Source: Pohlia nutans (Eukaryota; Streptophyta; Bryopsida; Bryales; Mniaceae). Taken from it: 64,000 nucleotides of DNA. Numbering within the stretch: the stretch's first letter is position 1; each line of letters starts with the position of its first letter. The notes beneath the pieces were generated by a model. That model was given only the letters and a program-made list of their open reading frames with translations. It ran no database searches and had not been told where the DNA came from. A program made the position numbers and the translations under genes. Below, piece by piece: positions 46,269-57,637 of this stretch. The stretch spans positions 9,269,001-9,333,000 of the forward strand of contig CM040088.1 in NCBI GenBank assembly GCA_022496805.1, in the 5' to 3' direction.

Positions 46269-46818
46269 AAGCATCTCCAACAAAACTGTGAATAAGCCCT
46301 GCCCTCTGAACAATGGATGAAATGCAAACTCGAAATCACCCCAAGCTTTGAAAATCTCCTAGATATTCAAAGTCCTCAACTCATCACATGAAGATAAGTT
46401 AAAATGGATAGTGACATGGATTGACACACATGTGGTGGCACGTGATTGAATCATCTGTTAAATGCAAGGTGAAATAGTTATTTGCTATTGGGGAAGTATT
46501 GTTGAAAATCCCCCGACTCTAAATTCCTCCCTCGACGTTAATGCAAGAAGACAAAAAGTGCCCCCTATTTTGTGCATGTAGGGGCCCACCTTAAAATTTA
46601 ACTCCCTCTTCCAAGGGTTTAAAATTCCCTGTAAGGTCCCCTAGACCACTTTAGGGCTGTAGGCTCCAAATTTGCAAAAACAATTGCCAAAAAATAACCC
46701 TAGGGTGCCCAAAATGGAATTTTCAGAAAATGGGGCCCATGGGTGAACAATGCTCGCATTAACATCTAGGGGATTTAAAGTCGGGGTTGAAAATCAGAGT
46801 TCTCCTGGAGATGCTCTC
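46269..46818. mobile_element. Element with AGCATCTCCAAC-type ends, carrying MITE O
   Basis: Left end GCATCTCCAACAAAAC, right end inverted GAGCATCTCCAGGAGAAC. It is interrupted by the MITE at 46511-46786. GAGCATCTCCAAC tips are common among plant MITEs; the family is uncertain. Confidence 0.55.
46511..46786. mobile_element. MULE-like MITE O, complete copy with 9-bp duplication
   Basis: 276 bp with ends CCCCGACTCTAAATTCC and (inverted) CCCCGACTTTAAATCCC. TTGAAAATC occurs at 46502-46510 and 46787-46795, a perfect 9-bp target duplication typical of Mutator-like elements. Partial copies are at 14520, 15530 and 23311. Confidence 0.82.
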
Positions 46819-46819
46819 A

Positions 46820-48686
46820 GAATGTTATGACGTGGTGCCGGGCAGGGCATTTGAAATTGGCCGTAAGTCTTGGCCATGCAAGTCTGGGCCCTGCAAGTCT
46901 GGGCCATGCAAGTCACCGAAGGTTGGATCAATTTGAAGACCCCTCACTTGGAGCTCGGACCAGATTCGGCCCAATTCTGGGAGCAGTGACTGGCAGTGGG
47001 GTCGGTTCAAGTTGCAAGCATTCATGAGGCAGGATGCGGTCATGCGGGAGCACTGCAGGGGTGCAGGAACCGCGTCAGTTACTAGGGCGCTGCAGGAATG
47101 AAGCTAGAATCCAATCCACTTGCTGTTTCTTTCGTGAGCAAACCGCCGCTGAATTAGCGGACTTCCCGTGACGTCATGCTGAGCTCGCGGCCACTGTTGT
47201 CCTCGTGGTGCCAGTGGGGTCCAAATTAATACGTAGCCAGCCCTGCAACTGAGCATCTTCTAGGGCACTCTTGCATCGTTTTCCCATTATTTCCCCATTG
47301 TTTTTCCCCCTACACAGTCAGCCGATCTCCTCCGGGACTCCGGGCACCCGCCGAGAGAGGTCCACTAAGTTACACTGTTTGCTGTACCCTCGAACACTGC
47401 AATTGGCCGGTACAGTAATCATGCAACTGGCAGCTAGCACACCATCTGGAACACAAGCAAGACACAAGAGTCTTCGATGGCCGCCTTCTAAGCTATAGTA
47501 CGTGTGGCATCTTCCACACTAGATGATGAGATAAGGGGGTACTGTCACTGAATAATGCTGTACACGCGCATTCTTCAAGCCTGCTGAGCCACATCAAGTT
47601 TTCAGGGAGGTACGATCATCGTCAACGCGGCCTGAACAAGCTCACTCGCTTTAACCTAACTTCTGTCACAACGGGAGAGTGAGAGGGGATTTTTATTTGT
47701 TGATATCGTGAGTGAGGAATACTGATTCGCCTGCGAGGGCTTATGTGGAAGAGCCAGAAGTGAGAATGCTCGGCTGGCCGAATTGGTTCGTCTACGAGCT
47801 AGTGGTAAGCAACGTCGACTAGTTGGGAATGTGCTGGTTTTGAGTCTTTTCCAGAGATTAAAGCTGTGTCTTAGAACTGTGGAGAATCTGTGTCTCCTTT
47901 TCGTTAGCTCCAAGTGGAGTTTGGGCAACATTCACTCTAAGTGCGACTGGAAAATGAAGAGTCAAACCCTCGCTCTTCGAATTTGCAGTTAATTCCAAGT
48001 TAGTGAATTGCATTACTGTGCATTCTCGGAGAAGGTGGAAATAGTTAGTGGCAAGCAAGAGTTCTAAATTCGTCTTGCACTCTGCTTGATAGCGTTCGTT
48101 TCGTTCTACGTACGTTTGATTCTGGTAACGAGATGATAGTTTTTGCTCACTTAGTTTTCACTTTCGACAGTAGACCTTGCTATATCTGATAAACGCGAGG
48201 GTTTACCTCACCAGGACGAACTTGTGAGTGTTTCAGAGAACTAGCTGCATCATGTCTGAAGCTACCACTGTGCCGATGCTACGTTTCGTGTTCCTCAGGT
48301 TGCAAACGCATCCAAGCTTCTAATAAGTTAAGGTCAAAAGGACGTCTAGGCTTCAGTGCATGTGTCAATTTATTTGTTAACCTGTACAAGTCGTAAACTA
48401 CTTGGATTCGCCATGTAACCAAGTTGAAATTTTGACAGATGTGCCGCTTGGGGAGTCGTGGCGGAATGGCAAAGGACACGCAATTGAGATCGGCCTAGGC
48501 CAGGCCCTGTAAAGCAACTTTCTTTTCATACAGTGCATGAAAATTACCACTGACGAACAGTTTTGGGCATCATCACATTGTGATCCAGTTCACCAATTTA
48601 TTTCAATTTCAAAGTCTCAACACCATCTTGGTTACTTAGGAGATTCGAGAGTGAGAACCAGTTGACTTCACCGAGAGTTTCTCAGG
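46820..48686 (+). promoter_or_regulatory. Upstream region and probable leader of the AP2 gene
   Basis: About 1.9 kb, less AT-rich than the repeats, with no transposon ends recognised. 46865-46920 contains repeated GCAAGTCTGGGCC units. I could not fix a TATA box or start site; introns in the 5' UTR are possible. Confidence 0.35.
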
Positions 48687-51615
48687 ATGCCAGACCAGGA
48701 TCGAAAACCAACGTTCATTCACACCTTGGAACAGGACCTCGGAGATTGGGCACGGTGTCCCAGCTGCCGAGGTATCGGGGTGACGTTTCAAGCCGACTGT
48801 GTGTGCTGTGGCCGCGAGGTGGTCGTCGCTCAAGTCCCCAAAGCCGAAGACATAACCAACTTTGTCAAAACTTTGAGCATTAAAAGCGAAGTCGTCATTC
48901 CTGACGAGCGCTCCTTTCCACAGTCTGTAATCACATCGGCTTTTGTTCAAGAAAACAAGCCGGCCATTCCTGTTGTTCCAGCAGACCGTCCCAGGACATC
49001 CGATGAGCGCCAGACGCGCAGCCACGTTACCACCCTGAGAAGTGACAATCACTTGGAAAGGTATGTCAGTGTTTGAAGTGCATGAATGGTCCTGCCAGAT
49101 GATCAGGATGTGCGCAGTTCACCTACTGTAACCTAGCAGTTTGATCAAGGTGAGATACTCCTGGAGTCCACATACATACATGTTGTGGTCAAAAAAGCTT
49201 AATTCCTTTCTGTCTCCACAATATTCACAAAGCTCAAGGTTTCTTAATCTGCTGAATGGCGATACTTGGTTATCAAATATGTAAATGTGTAGCATTTTAG
49301 GCACATATTTTTCCTCATGGCATGATGGACTAGTAAGTGTTCTGTCTCTGAATTCAAACAATTGTACCGTACACGGAGGATAATACAACATGCGAAGTTT
49401 GGCATGAAAATCCTCGGTAAAGATCTCTCAGTGAGAATTGAACACCTATATAGCTTTGATTTGAGACCATTGAACTTTCTGTCCTTAAACGTTTCGAGAA
49501 GAGAAAGAGGAAACGTGCCAAACTCATCGATTCGTGGCATTCTCGACATGATATCGTTTTGCTTGCATCAATGCAGCGAGTGTGAAATTTGTGATATGTT
49601 GATGCAATAATGAAGGCCAAACTCATTGAAGGTTTGACTTTGCAGAGGTGGTGGAAGCAGAGAGGGTACTAGGTGTGCATCACTGGGCCAGTTGCAGCAG
49701 CAGCAGCAGCATTCAGACGATTGTACGAAGATACTCCAGTCGTCGTCGTCGTCGTCGTCACGGAGGAGTTGCAGGGGGGCCGGGAGGGGGACCGGAGGTG
49801 CTCACGGCCCCTACAAAGGAGTGCGAACACGCAAAGGCGTGAAGGGGTTTCTGGTGGAGATTCGGCCCCCCAAGTGGAAGAAGACCATCTGGTTGGGCAC
49901 TTACAACACCCTTGTCGAAGCAGCTGGAGCTTATGATGCTGGTCAGTACGACCTTACACTCACTGCACGACCGTCTCTTTCAATTAATGCTTGCACCTAC
50001 GTAGCTGTGTGACTCCATGCATGCATTTATCACAGCAGGGACCGTACCTGGCTTTCAGTGCACGCAAGCACCTTATAAGTTGTGTGCACCCAGAATCGTC
50101 ACCTCACATGTACACAAAACATTCATTTCCGGTGAAAATTCTGGGCGCACATGTATGCTTGATCATACACAAGTGAAGCATGTGTACATGTATTTATCAT
50201 AGGACCTGGCGCAGTACGTACATTATTTCGATTATGAATGATATATGATTTTGTAGGTTTCATGCTAATTTGAACTCTTTATATTAGTGTACTTATTGAT
50301 GAACATGAGAACGTCCACTAGTAGAAAAGTGGGGATCAAATTACACCCGAATAACATCATAACTAGTTTATAATAACATCATAGTAACATCATAACTAGT
50401 TAATGAGGTGGTATTATTCTTTTGAGCTGAAAATATTTATTTGGTTGGTGTCCTTCCATTTTTGAATTTTGAATCTTGAATCTTGTGTTTGCTATTTGTT
50501 GATGGGTTTCTTGTTACTTGAATGACAATTCACTCAATAGCTTCTTGATGGTGGTCAGAAGGTATACAATTTAACCAAAAAAAACATTATTTTGGTGTAT
50601 ATTACATTAAATCATGGATTATGTACATTAAATAGAAAGAATGGTGTACCTTGAGGTATTGAAGTAGAAAACAAAATCACACCTTGGGATAAACTCGTAG
50701 AAATTTAGTTTGGTACTGTGTTTATTACTCCAATGCAGTAGCATTTCTGGGTGCATGTGAAAACATTGACAAGTTTGTGGGTAACTTACTCATATGATAT
50801 GGTAACTGAAGGCTTGTTTCTTGAAAAAATGGGCCTCAAAAATGTCCTAAAATCGAGATGGTGTTCATTCATTACTTAGCAGATAGTTGGTGGCCGGGTT
50901 GGTTGTTCATTTTTTTTTGTCAGATACCAGAACCACCATGATGATATAGATAATCTTAAACCACAACAATGATTACCTATGACTGTATAGTGATTGTGAT
51001 TGGTTCAAACACTATATAGAAGGTGATTATAGCAATTCAAGGATGTGGAGAGGATAGCTAGCTTCCAACACCAAATCTTGGATGCGATTATAGTGGAGGG
51101 TGTGCATGCTCTAACATGAGATGATGTGTTGTTGCATGGCAGGAGTGTTCTACACCAACAAGCCCAATAAAAAGTACAACTTCGACACGCCGCCGGAGGG
51201 AGCCTTCCCACCGTTGCCGGCGCACCTACGGTTGGACAGAGCCGACAACATGGAAGAGATCAAGTTGTTTGTGCAGAACCAAGCCCGAATGGCAGCTCGC
51301 CGGCAACACGGTCAGCTGAGAAGCACTACTAGTACTCTGCCAATCCCGGTTCCATCAAGCAGCGCTAACGGCCAACCTACTTCTTCGGGCTCTTGCCTCA
51401 CCGGCAGTGACTCTGGGAACAACAAGAATAATGCCGATCTCCCCACATCATGTACAGCTAGCCACTCCTTGGAAATCAACAGCAGTGAGTTCCAGAACAT
51501 TCCCATGGACTTGGACTACCTCTTTCATGAAGAGGCTGTTGCTGACATGGTCCTGGAGTACACGAATTACGTGAGCCAACAATCCAGACCGGACCAGGAG
51601 TTACTGTCTGATTAG
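48687..51615 (+). CDS. Single-AP2-domain (AP2/ERF-like) transcription factor with N-terminal Cys4 motif
   Basis: Three exons, 48687-49060, 49646-49941 and 51143-51615, with donors AAAG|GTATGT and TG|GTCAGT and acceptors TTTGCAG and GGCAG; they join in phase to 380 residues. Residues 24-41 hold C-x2-C-x10-C-x2-C (CPSC...CVCC), likely a small zinc ribbon. A Gln run (142-146) and Ser run (157-163) follow. The AP2 domain spans about 181-240: YKGVR, VEIR, WLGTY, AYDAG, YNF, split by intron 2 at the last Gly of AYDAG. It departs from canonical ERF/DREB domains (no WG-W in the second strand, AYDAG for AYDAA, YNF for LNF). The C-terminal part is Ser/Asn-rich and acidic near the end (MDLDYLFHEEAVADM), a plausible activation region. 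Expected nuclear DNA-binding protein; subfamily and target unknown. Start is the first Met of exon 1. Confidence 0.85.
50319..50340. repeat. Lone CACTA-type end in AP2 intron 2
   Basis: CACTAGTAGAAAAGTGGGG has the CACTA tip seen at 40913; no partner end was found in the intron. Confidence 0.4.
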
Positions 51616-51837
51616 TTGATTTTCATCAGTTTAGGGCCGCACTAATTTCCATGAGAGTACTGCTATCAATCAATCCATTGGGTGGGGAGGGGTTATTGAT
51701 CAGCTGTTGGATCACATATCAGTCTCGTTGTTGGATCATATGATCGATCAGTTGTCCAGTTTAGCTGTTCCAGGATCATATTAATTAGTGTAGGGGTCTG
51801 GTGCAAGGTCCATACAAACTCACTCTCTCGATCTGTG

Positions 51838-51843
51838 AATAAA
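51838..51843 (+). terminator. Possible poly(A) signal of the AP2 gene
   Basis: AATAAA, 223 bases after the stop codon, in an AT-rich context. Confidence 0.4.
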
Positions 51844-51849
51844 TATAAT

Positions 51850-52318
51850 TATAGTCTATTTGGGGCACTTGTGTTTTTTGAGTGTAGCAGAAACCAGCCA
51901 GACTGATGTCGATCTGACGGGTGGGGAGGAGTCAGACTGAGATACGTAGTGGTCTGGTGCAACTGTAGACTTACTCCAGTGAGGCTCGGTGAGTGAATAT
52001 CATGGTCAAATCGTCCAGTTAGAACTTGTACAGTGCTGGCCTTTAAGTCGAATGGATCTTCTCAAACTGTCTGTTATGATTCAGTTTGACTGAGGTTGCC
52101 AGAGACTGGACTCATTGACCACTGGTATTCTTCAATTTTCTCTCATTTTTTTGTAGCTTACGAGCAGGGTTACTGTTTTTCCTTTCACGCTGCAAGCAAA
52201 CCCGTCGCTTTTCATTGAAATCGCAGAAAATGTTTCTTTTCCTTGTCCAATTGCACTAATTAACTCTAGACTGGCTCAAAATAGCAAGTGAGAAGTGACC
52301 AGCTTGCTTGTTTTGTCA
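51850..52318. other. Downstream flank of the AP2 gene
   Basis: No gene recognised; the motif GTCAGACTGA / AGACTGAT-like recurs a few times. Confidence 0.4.
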
Positions 52319-52319
52319 T

Positions 52320-52733
52320 GTCACTAGAGTTTTCCGCAAACTAGATGCCACTTATAGCCTTAGTTTTATTGAAATTTTGGGAAACATAAATTGAGTGAGG
52401 TTCATTGATTAGCAAAAAACAGAGCATGCGCCGGATGAGCCGGTGGTGGAGATTGAAGCATTGATTAGAAGCATAAAGCTAATTCGGGGACATCATGGGC
52501 GGAGTCAAAGCTTGGGGCTCTTTGAAATAACTAAAATTGGTTGGATCAAGGAAACTAAGGGTCTAAAGTTTTTGGGCACCGTTTTTGGAGCCTTGAAACT
52601 TGACACCTCCAGTTTTTTAAAAGCAACTGTCATGTCTACTTTTATTGGGTTCTCAATCATAGTTTTCACAAATTTTGATCCAGTCACCCCACTTTTACAG
52701 ACTTTGCAGATAACTCTATTGTATTTAAACTCT
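52320..52733 (-). repeat. Repeat M, copy 2
   Basis: Reverse complement of 14745-15217. It lacks the CCAAATCCAAATCAA tandem part. The sequence after it (52737-52870) recurs at 42479-42590. Confidence 0.7.
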
Positions 52734-53397
52734 TAGAGCAAGCCCAACAACTCCAGACCAAATATGTCCACCAAAAAGTAATTTGAGGGTCATTTTTAAT
52801 TTAAAGGAATGTTAGACTTGAAGTACCCTGGCTAGCAACACTCCTTGTGCAAACACCAAGGCAACTAATTAAAGGAGATTTTATGAAAGAACTTGATGGC
52901 CTTGAAGCATGGGCCGGTGAATAGTCTTCAAGCTTATTATCTATTTATTCATTGAGCAAAGATGCTTGTTTGTTGTGAATAATTTGATTGAACCAAAGCT
53001 TCTATAGATGATAGGGAAAACTCAAACTTTGGCCCCAAATACTATGTTTTGGCGTTAGCAGGTAGTTGTTGGGCCGGACTTCGGAACAAGTGGAGCTGGC
53101 TACACTAAATCTTGATGTTGGTTCATCAAAAGCACTTGTTGCCGGGCATGCTTTTAGAGCATCGCCACCTTTTGGGTGGTATACAACACTTCAAGAGCGA
53201 GTTTGAAGGGCTAGTAGATTGGCCTTTGCTCCAAATCAACCTTTTTTCTCCACCCACCAATCCACACCATCCCCGGCCATCTTTTTGGAACTTTCTTCAA
53301 CTACTCTATCCACTCTTCTCTCTCATTGGCTAGAGCATCTTTGCTATGATCATATGTGGTCAACATTTCTCATTGGCCATCTCAAAATTGTACATCT

Positions 53398-54398
53398 CAA
53401 TATCATTACAAATTTACACATGTATTAGTGAAAATCATACAACAAGTTAGAAATATTATATACACTATCTACCATCGAGTGCACTCTCCCTTTGCTTCAA
53501 TTACAGTGTCCATTCTAGCAAGCATATTTGAAATGAGCATTTGAAATTGTTCTTGAGATACTTGAACCTATACTTGTTGAATAATTCGTATCATTTCATC
53601 TGTTTCTTTGTACTTTCTTCTTTTATAATAGTATAGGAGCTTTCATGGTTTTTGACAAAAGTCCACTTGTCATCATTCCATCAACTAAACAATTAGTAGT
53701 TGATTTAGTGGAACTTATTTATGAAATTACATTGAGCGCCTTCTATTTTATGCATGATAGACCTATTTAATTCACATTGATGGAGGATGGTGTTTCAATA
53801 CACCGTAGTAGGTACCTTGATGATTAAAGACAAACCCATGGAATCAAAAAGATTATGAAGGACAAAGAGGAAATGATACAAATCGTTCAACAAGTATAGG
53901 TTCAAGTGTCTCAAGAACAATTTCAATCGCTCATTTCAAATATGCTTGCTAGAATGGACACTGTAATATAACATTTAGTAGCCCTTGTGACTGTTGCCTT
54001 CCTCCAACAAAATGATGTGGAATATCCCATATCATTTCATCCCCCCAATGAAATGAAGTGGGATATTCCACATCACATCAATAGCTATGGGAGCAAGTGG
54101 CATTAAGCAAGAGCAATCAACCATGGTGAATAGTAATCAAAAGCACTCACTCAATCACAATTCAACAATGTTTTGTAATTGTTTATTTGATTGAATAGTC
54201 CATTCAATTACAAATCATTGGTCACTCCATATATAAAGGCGGATGAAACTAAAAGGCACCCTCTTGGAAGGCTACTGAATGTTATGTAATTGAAGCAAAG
54301 AATGAAAGCACTCGATGGTAGATAGTGTACCGGTATATAATATTTGTAACTAGTTGTATGATTTTCATTAATACATGTGTAAATTTGTAATGATATTG
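53398..54398. mobile_element. Foldback element with about 205-bp arms, right arm split by MITE K
   Basis: 53398-53602 pairs with 53866-53968 plus 54287-54398. Shared blocks: CAATATCATTACAAATTTAC, ACCATCGAGTGC, CATTCTAGCAAGCATATTTG. The spacer is about 260 bases. No gene inside. Confidence 0.78.
53969..54286 (+). mobile_element. MITE family K, copy 1, nested in a foldback arm
   Basis: 318 bp with ends ATAACATTTAGTAGCC and GGCTACTGAATGTTAT. GTAAT lies on both sides; the uninterrupted left arm has it once (inverted). It contains an inner palindrome around ATGTGGAATATCCCA and a TATA-like CCATATATAAAGG. A close copy is at 55671-55989. Confidence 0.8.
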
Positions 54399-54859
54399 TA
54401 GTACACTCCGATGTGATTGCAAGGCACTCTACGGTTTCCAAATCAGGTCATTTTTGAGCACACGCATTGTTCAAAGTTTTTGAATTTTTTTCCTGCAGAG
54501 GGGAATTCGTAAGCAAATTGGACCTGACTGTCCAACCAATAACATAGGCCAGTTGAAACGCTGAAACGTCCAAACAAATACTGATTTAGAGGTTGATATA
54601 TCCTGTCAACACACAAAATGAGCAAAGCCAGCTCTATAGTCCTCTCCAGACATGAACAGGAGGCAGAATCAACCCCCCAAAAATGTAATTAGACCAGACA
54701 GAAAAAGAAACCTAAGTCTGCGCAGGGTTCACAAAATGTTTCTCAATGAGTGCTTAGAGCCTAAGCTTTCTCATGTGCGATACTACAACACCAGGTAATT
54801 CGAACCTAAAGCCTGCCAGGCCAGGCTATGTGGTGCAGTCCTCATCTACAACATGTCAT

Positions 54860-54865
54860 TTTATT
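54860..54865 (-). terminator. Possible poly(A) signal of the PP2C gene
   Basis: AATAAA on the minus strand, about 130 bases after the stop codon. Confidence 0.4.
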
Positions 54866-54995
54866 ATTGAGAACAATTCCTACTCATAAGCAAGCCCATC
54901 TACTCAGACATCAAATCAAGTTCACTCACAGACCTCAAACTTCAAAGAATCATCAGAAGTTAGAAACATGGAACCACGCACACCGAAGCTATCAA

Positions 54996-57634
54996 TCAAC
55001 TTAACCTGCGTTCGGCGAAAGAAGCTTCAGCAAAATCAATGTCCTTTTGCAGGGATGAGAAGGACCTGGCTGTGGTTGACCTCGTCTCTGCAACAGCGAG
55101 GTTGGGCGGGGCCTCAGCCTGGAAACACACCGTAACCACAGCGACATTGTCTTGGGAGTTGAGCCTCAGTGCCTCTTGGACGAGGGCTTCCGAGCATCGC
55201 TGAGGGTCATTGTGCTTCCGCAACTGCCGACGAGCAAATGCAACCGCCTCGGCGCTGCTGAGCTTGTTCCACAAACCATCACATGCCAGGAGTAAGAACT
55301 CGTCCTCTTGCGAGAGCTCCCGCGTCCGGATCTCCGGCTCTGCAATCACAAGTCCACTCTCGTTGATGCCCTTCAGGCCTGGCCAGTGCCAGTCGCCAAT
55401 TGCGCGAGTGACCGTCACCTGCAGTGATCTTTCTTTTGTCAGGAGACAGTTTAGCATTTAAATTGCTACTTTTCCATGGCTTGAAGAGCAATCCAGGCTA
55501 CTTGGATGCTCTTTTCATATATAAGTAATATCAAGGTAATCCACATGTGCTACCTAGTTGCTACTTAAGGCAATACCTGGGTGATACCTAGGTTTAAAGA
55601 GGCTACACATCTTGACTCCATGTAGGAAATCTGGCTATTGTTCTTTCTTTTCTTTTTTCAAAAATCCTTTCATAACATTCAGTAGCCTCTGCGACTGCTG
55701 CCTTCTCCCAAAAGAATGATGTAGAATATCCCACATCATTTCATCCCCCCAATGAAATGATGTGGGATATTCCAAATCACATCAGTAGCTATGGGGGCAG
55801 GTGGCATTAAGCAAGAGCAACTAACCATGGTGAACAGTAATTGAAAGCACTCACTCAGTCACAATTCAATAGTTACCTGTAATTGTTTATTTGATTCAAT
55901 AGCCATTCAATTACATATCACTGGTCACTCCATATATAAAGGTGGATTGAAATAACAAGCAGCCTTCTTGAAGGCTAATGAATGCTATGGTGTATCAATT
56001 AGCCCCCAAATGTTATGTAGCGATTTGGCTAAAATTAGCAACAAAGAAAATCACTGGTCACCTGTCCGTTCACATATCCATCACTCGTTATAGTGCCCCC
56101 TCTTTTTTCAATGCGCTCAATTTCGCCCTTGTTTCGCATTGTATCATGGTCAGTGGACAGTTCTTCTGCCTGGCCCCTCCGACACAACACTGCCCGGCAG
56201 TCGCCTACATTCGCCACTAGCAAGTTCCTGAAATCCCAAGCTTGCTTCGTGTTAACCCCTAAAGGACCAAGGATTCATATATTTAAAATGACAAATTCAA
56301 TTAATCATATTGTGAAAAATATAATTAAGATGTGACCAAATTTTATATCACAGGAATTACTGAAGAACATTGCATGTGTTGGTCAAGGAACAAATAAATT
56401 TGAACAAAAAAAACTCCACTTAGGACCTACTCAAAAGTGCCGAAAAAAACATGAGGCCCAATTTGGGCTTCTTGGTCCTTTAGGGGTTAAGAAACAATCG
56501 GATCACAAAATTTGCTTACCTATGATCTGTATCTTCAAAAAGGAACACCCAAAAAACCAAACCAAGCATTCTTGTGCATGCTAGAGCTGTCATCATCTTC
56601 ATCGCAAAAATAGTGACCACAATTGCTTACTTGATGATGCTAAGGTGCATGAGAATCTTCCACACTAATAAATGGATTGAAATAAAAGGATGATTTTGAT
56701 AAAGGATGGTTACCTAGATTGTATTAGTGCAATAAGGGCAGTGGTTCCTGAGTGAAGATTGTTTTCGTAGAAGTCCCTATCAAGCCTCAGGAACTCATTT
56801 TTAACAGCCTCCTCTACTGATACAGGGAATAGTGCATCTTGAAGTATGAAATCGAGCAGATGCTCTTTTGCATATAAGGCTGCAGCAGGGCCGTCATGCC
56901 CATCAAAGACCTGAGACTCAACCAAAAACCACGTCTGTTCAGTTATATGAAGACAACCTTAAAAACAAGAATAATACAGCCACGGGATAATATACGAATC
57001 AGACTTCAAAATTCACAATTCCCTGAGCACTGGACACTAAGAATAATTGTTCTTACTTTTTTCAAATGTTCTCCAGCAGCCAGGATTTACAAATCAAGGT
57101 TCATCGGTAGCAATTGGCCTGTGTGTAGTTTAGCCCCTAAAGGACCAAGGATTCATGGTTTCAAAATGACAAATTCAATCTTTCATATTGTGGAAAATAT
57201 AATTTAAATAAGACCAAATTTTATATCACTAGAATCAATGAAGAACATTGCTCAAAAAACAGATAAATTTGGACAATTTAAGGAAGTTCATATAGGACCT
57301 ACTCAAAACTGCTAAAAAAAACATGAGTTCCAATTTGGGCTTCTTGGTCCTTCAGGGGTTAAGATTCAAGCCTCCATGCCACAAGTTTGCTCATTCAATC
57401 TTTTCCAGAAACAGTCATAATCCTGTGCAAAAACTTTACACCCACCCCATAGAATGCGCCTGGAGCATGCAGATGATCATGAAGATCATCTACGCAAATC
57501 AGCTCATCTTCCAATGTCTGCCTGATGCCACGGTCAGTGCATCCTCCAGATCGGTATTGCGGCACAAACACATGATCATTCCTACCCTCAGCTGCATTTT
57601 CTCGCTCGACGTTGTCCACCTGAAGATCAATCAT
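54996..57634 (-). CDS. PP2C-family protein phosphatase, DBP1-like
   Basis: Four coding exons: 57446-57634, 56714-56910, 56062-56227 and 54996-55418. They join in phase to 324 residues with junctions GGG|GTC, AG|G (Arg), CAG|GTG. Mg/Mn-dependent Ser/Thr phosphatase: metal-site residues are present at Glu42 (TLEDE), Asp66 (VFDGHDG), Asp231 (CDGLWN) and Asp274 (SQDN). GTTAL, NVGDCRAV, DGYVNGQ and TRAIGDWH are in the usual order. Order and spacing fit the plant group that includes At2g25620 (DBP1). Differences from the usual consensus: VFDGHGG is VFDGHDG and DGLWD is DGLWN; neither removes a metal ligand. The start Met (57634) is four bases into an exon after an AAAAG acceptor at 57639, so the leader is probably spliced. 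The tail is Ser/Ala-rich. No transmembrane segment; cytosol or nucleus expected. Confidence 0.9.
55671..55989 (+). mobile_element. MITE family K, copy 2, in the last PP2C intron
   Basis: 319 bp, ends CATAACATTCAGTAGCC and GGCTAATGAATGCTATG, about 85-90 percent like copy 1 by eye. It includes the palindrome around GGGATATTCC and the CCATATATAAAGG motif. It takes up half of the intron. Confidence 0.8.
56256..56486 (+). mobile_element. TTAA-flanked MITE family F, copy 1, in a PP2C intron
   Basis: 231 bp between TTAA at 56252-56255 and 56487-56490. Ends CCCCTAAAGGACCAAG and (inverted) CCCCTAAAGGACCAAG are identical over 16 bases. The tips match family D, the inside does not. Confidence 0.83.
57134..57358 (+). 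mobile_element. TTAA-flanked MITE family F, copy 2, in a PP2C intron
   Basis: 225 bp, left flank TTAG (mutated), right flank TTAA. It shares CCAAGGATTCAT, AATGACAAATTCAAT and CCAATTTGGGCTTCTTGGTCC with copy 1 in the same orientation. Confidence 0.8.
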
Positions 57635-57637
57635 GGG

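Noticed and set aside
48636..49052. 138-residue open frame on the minus strand
   Set aside because: It lies opposite exon 1 of the AP2 gene, which has splice sites in phase with the AP2 exon; the antisense frame has no recognisable domain.
55210..55461. Open frame on the plus strand opposite the last PP2C exon
   Set aside because: It is the antisense of a clear phosphatase exon.
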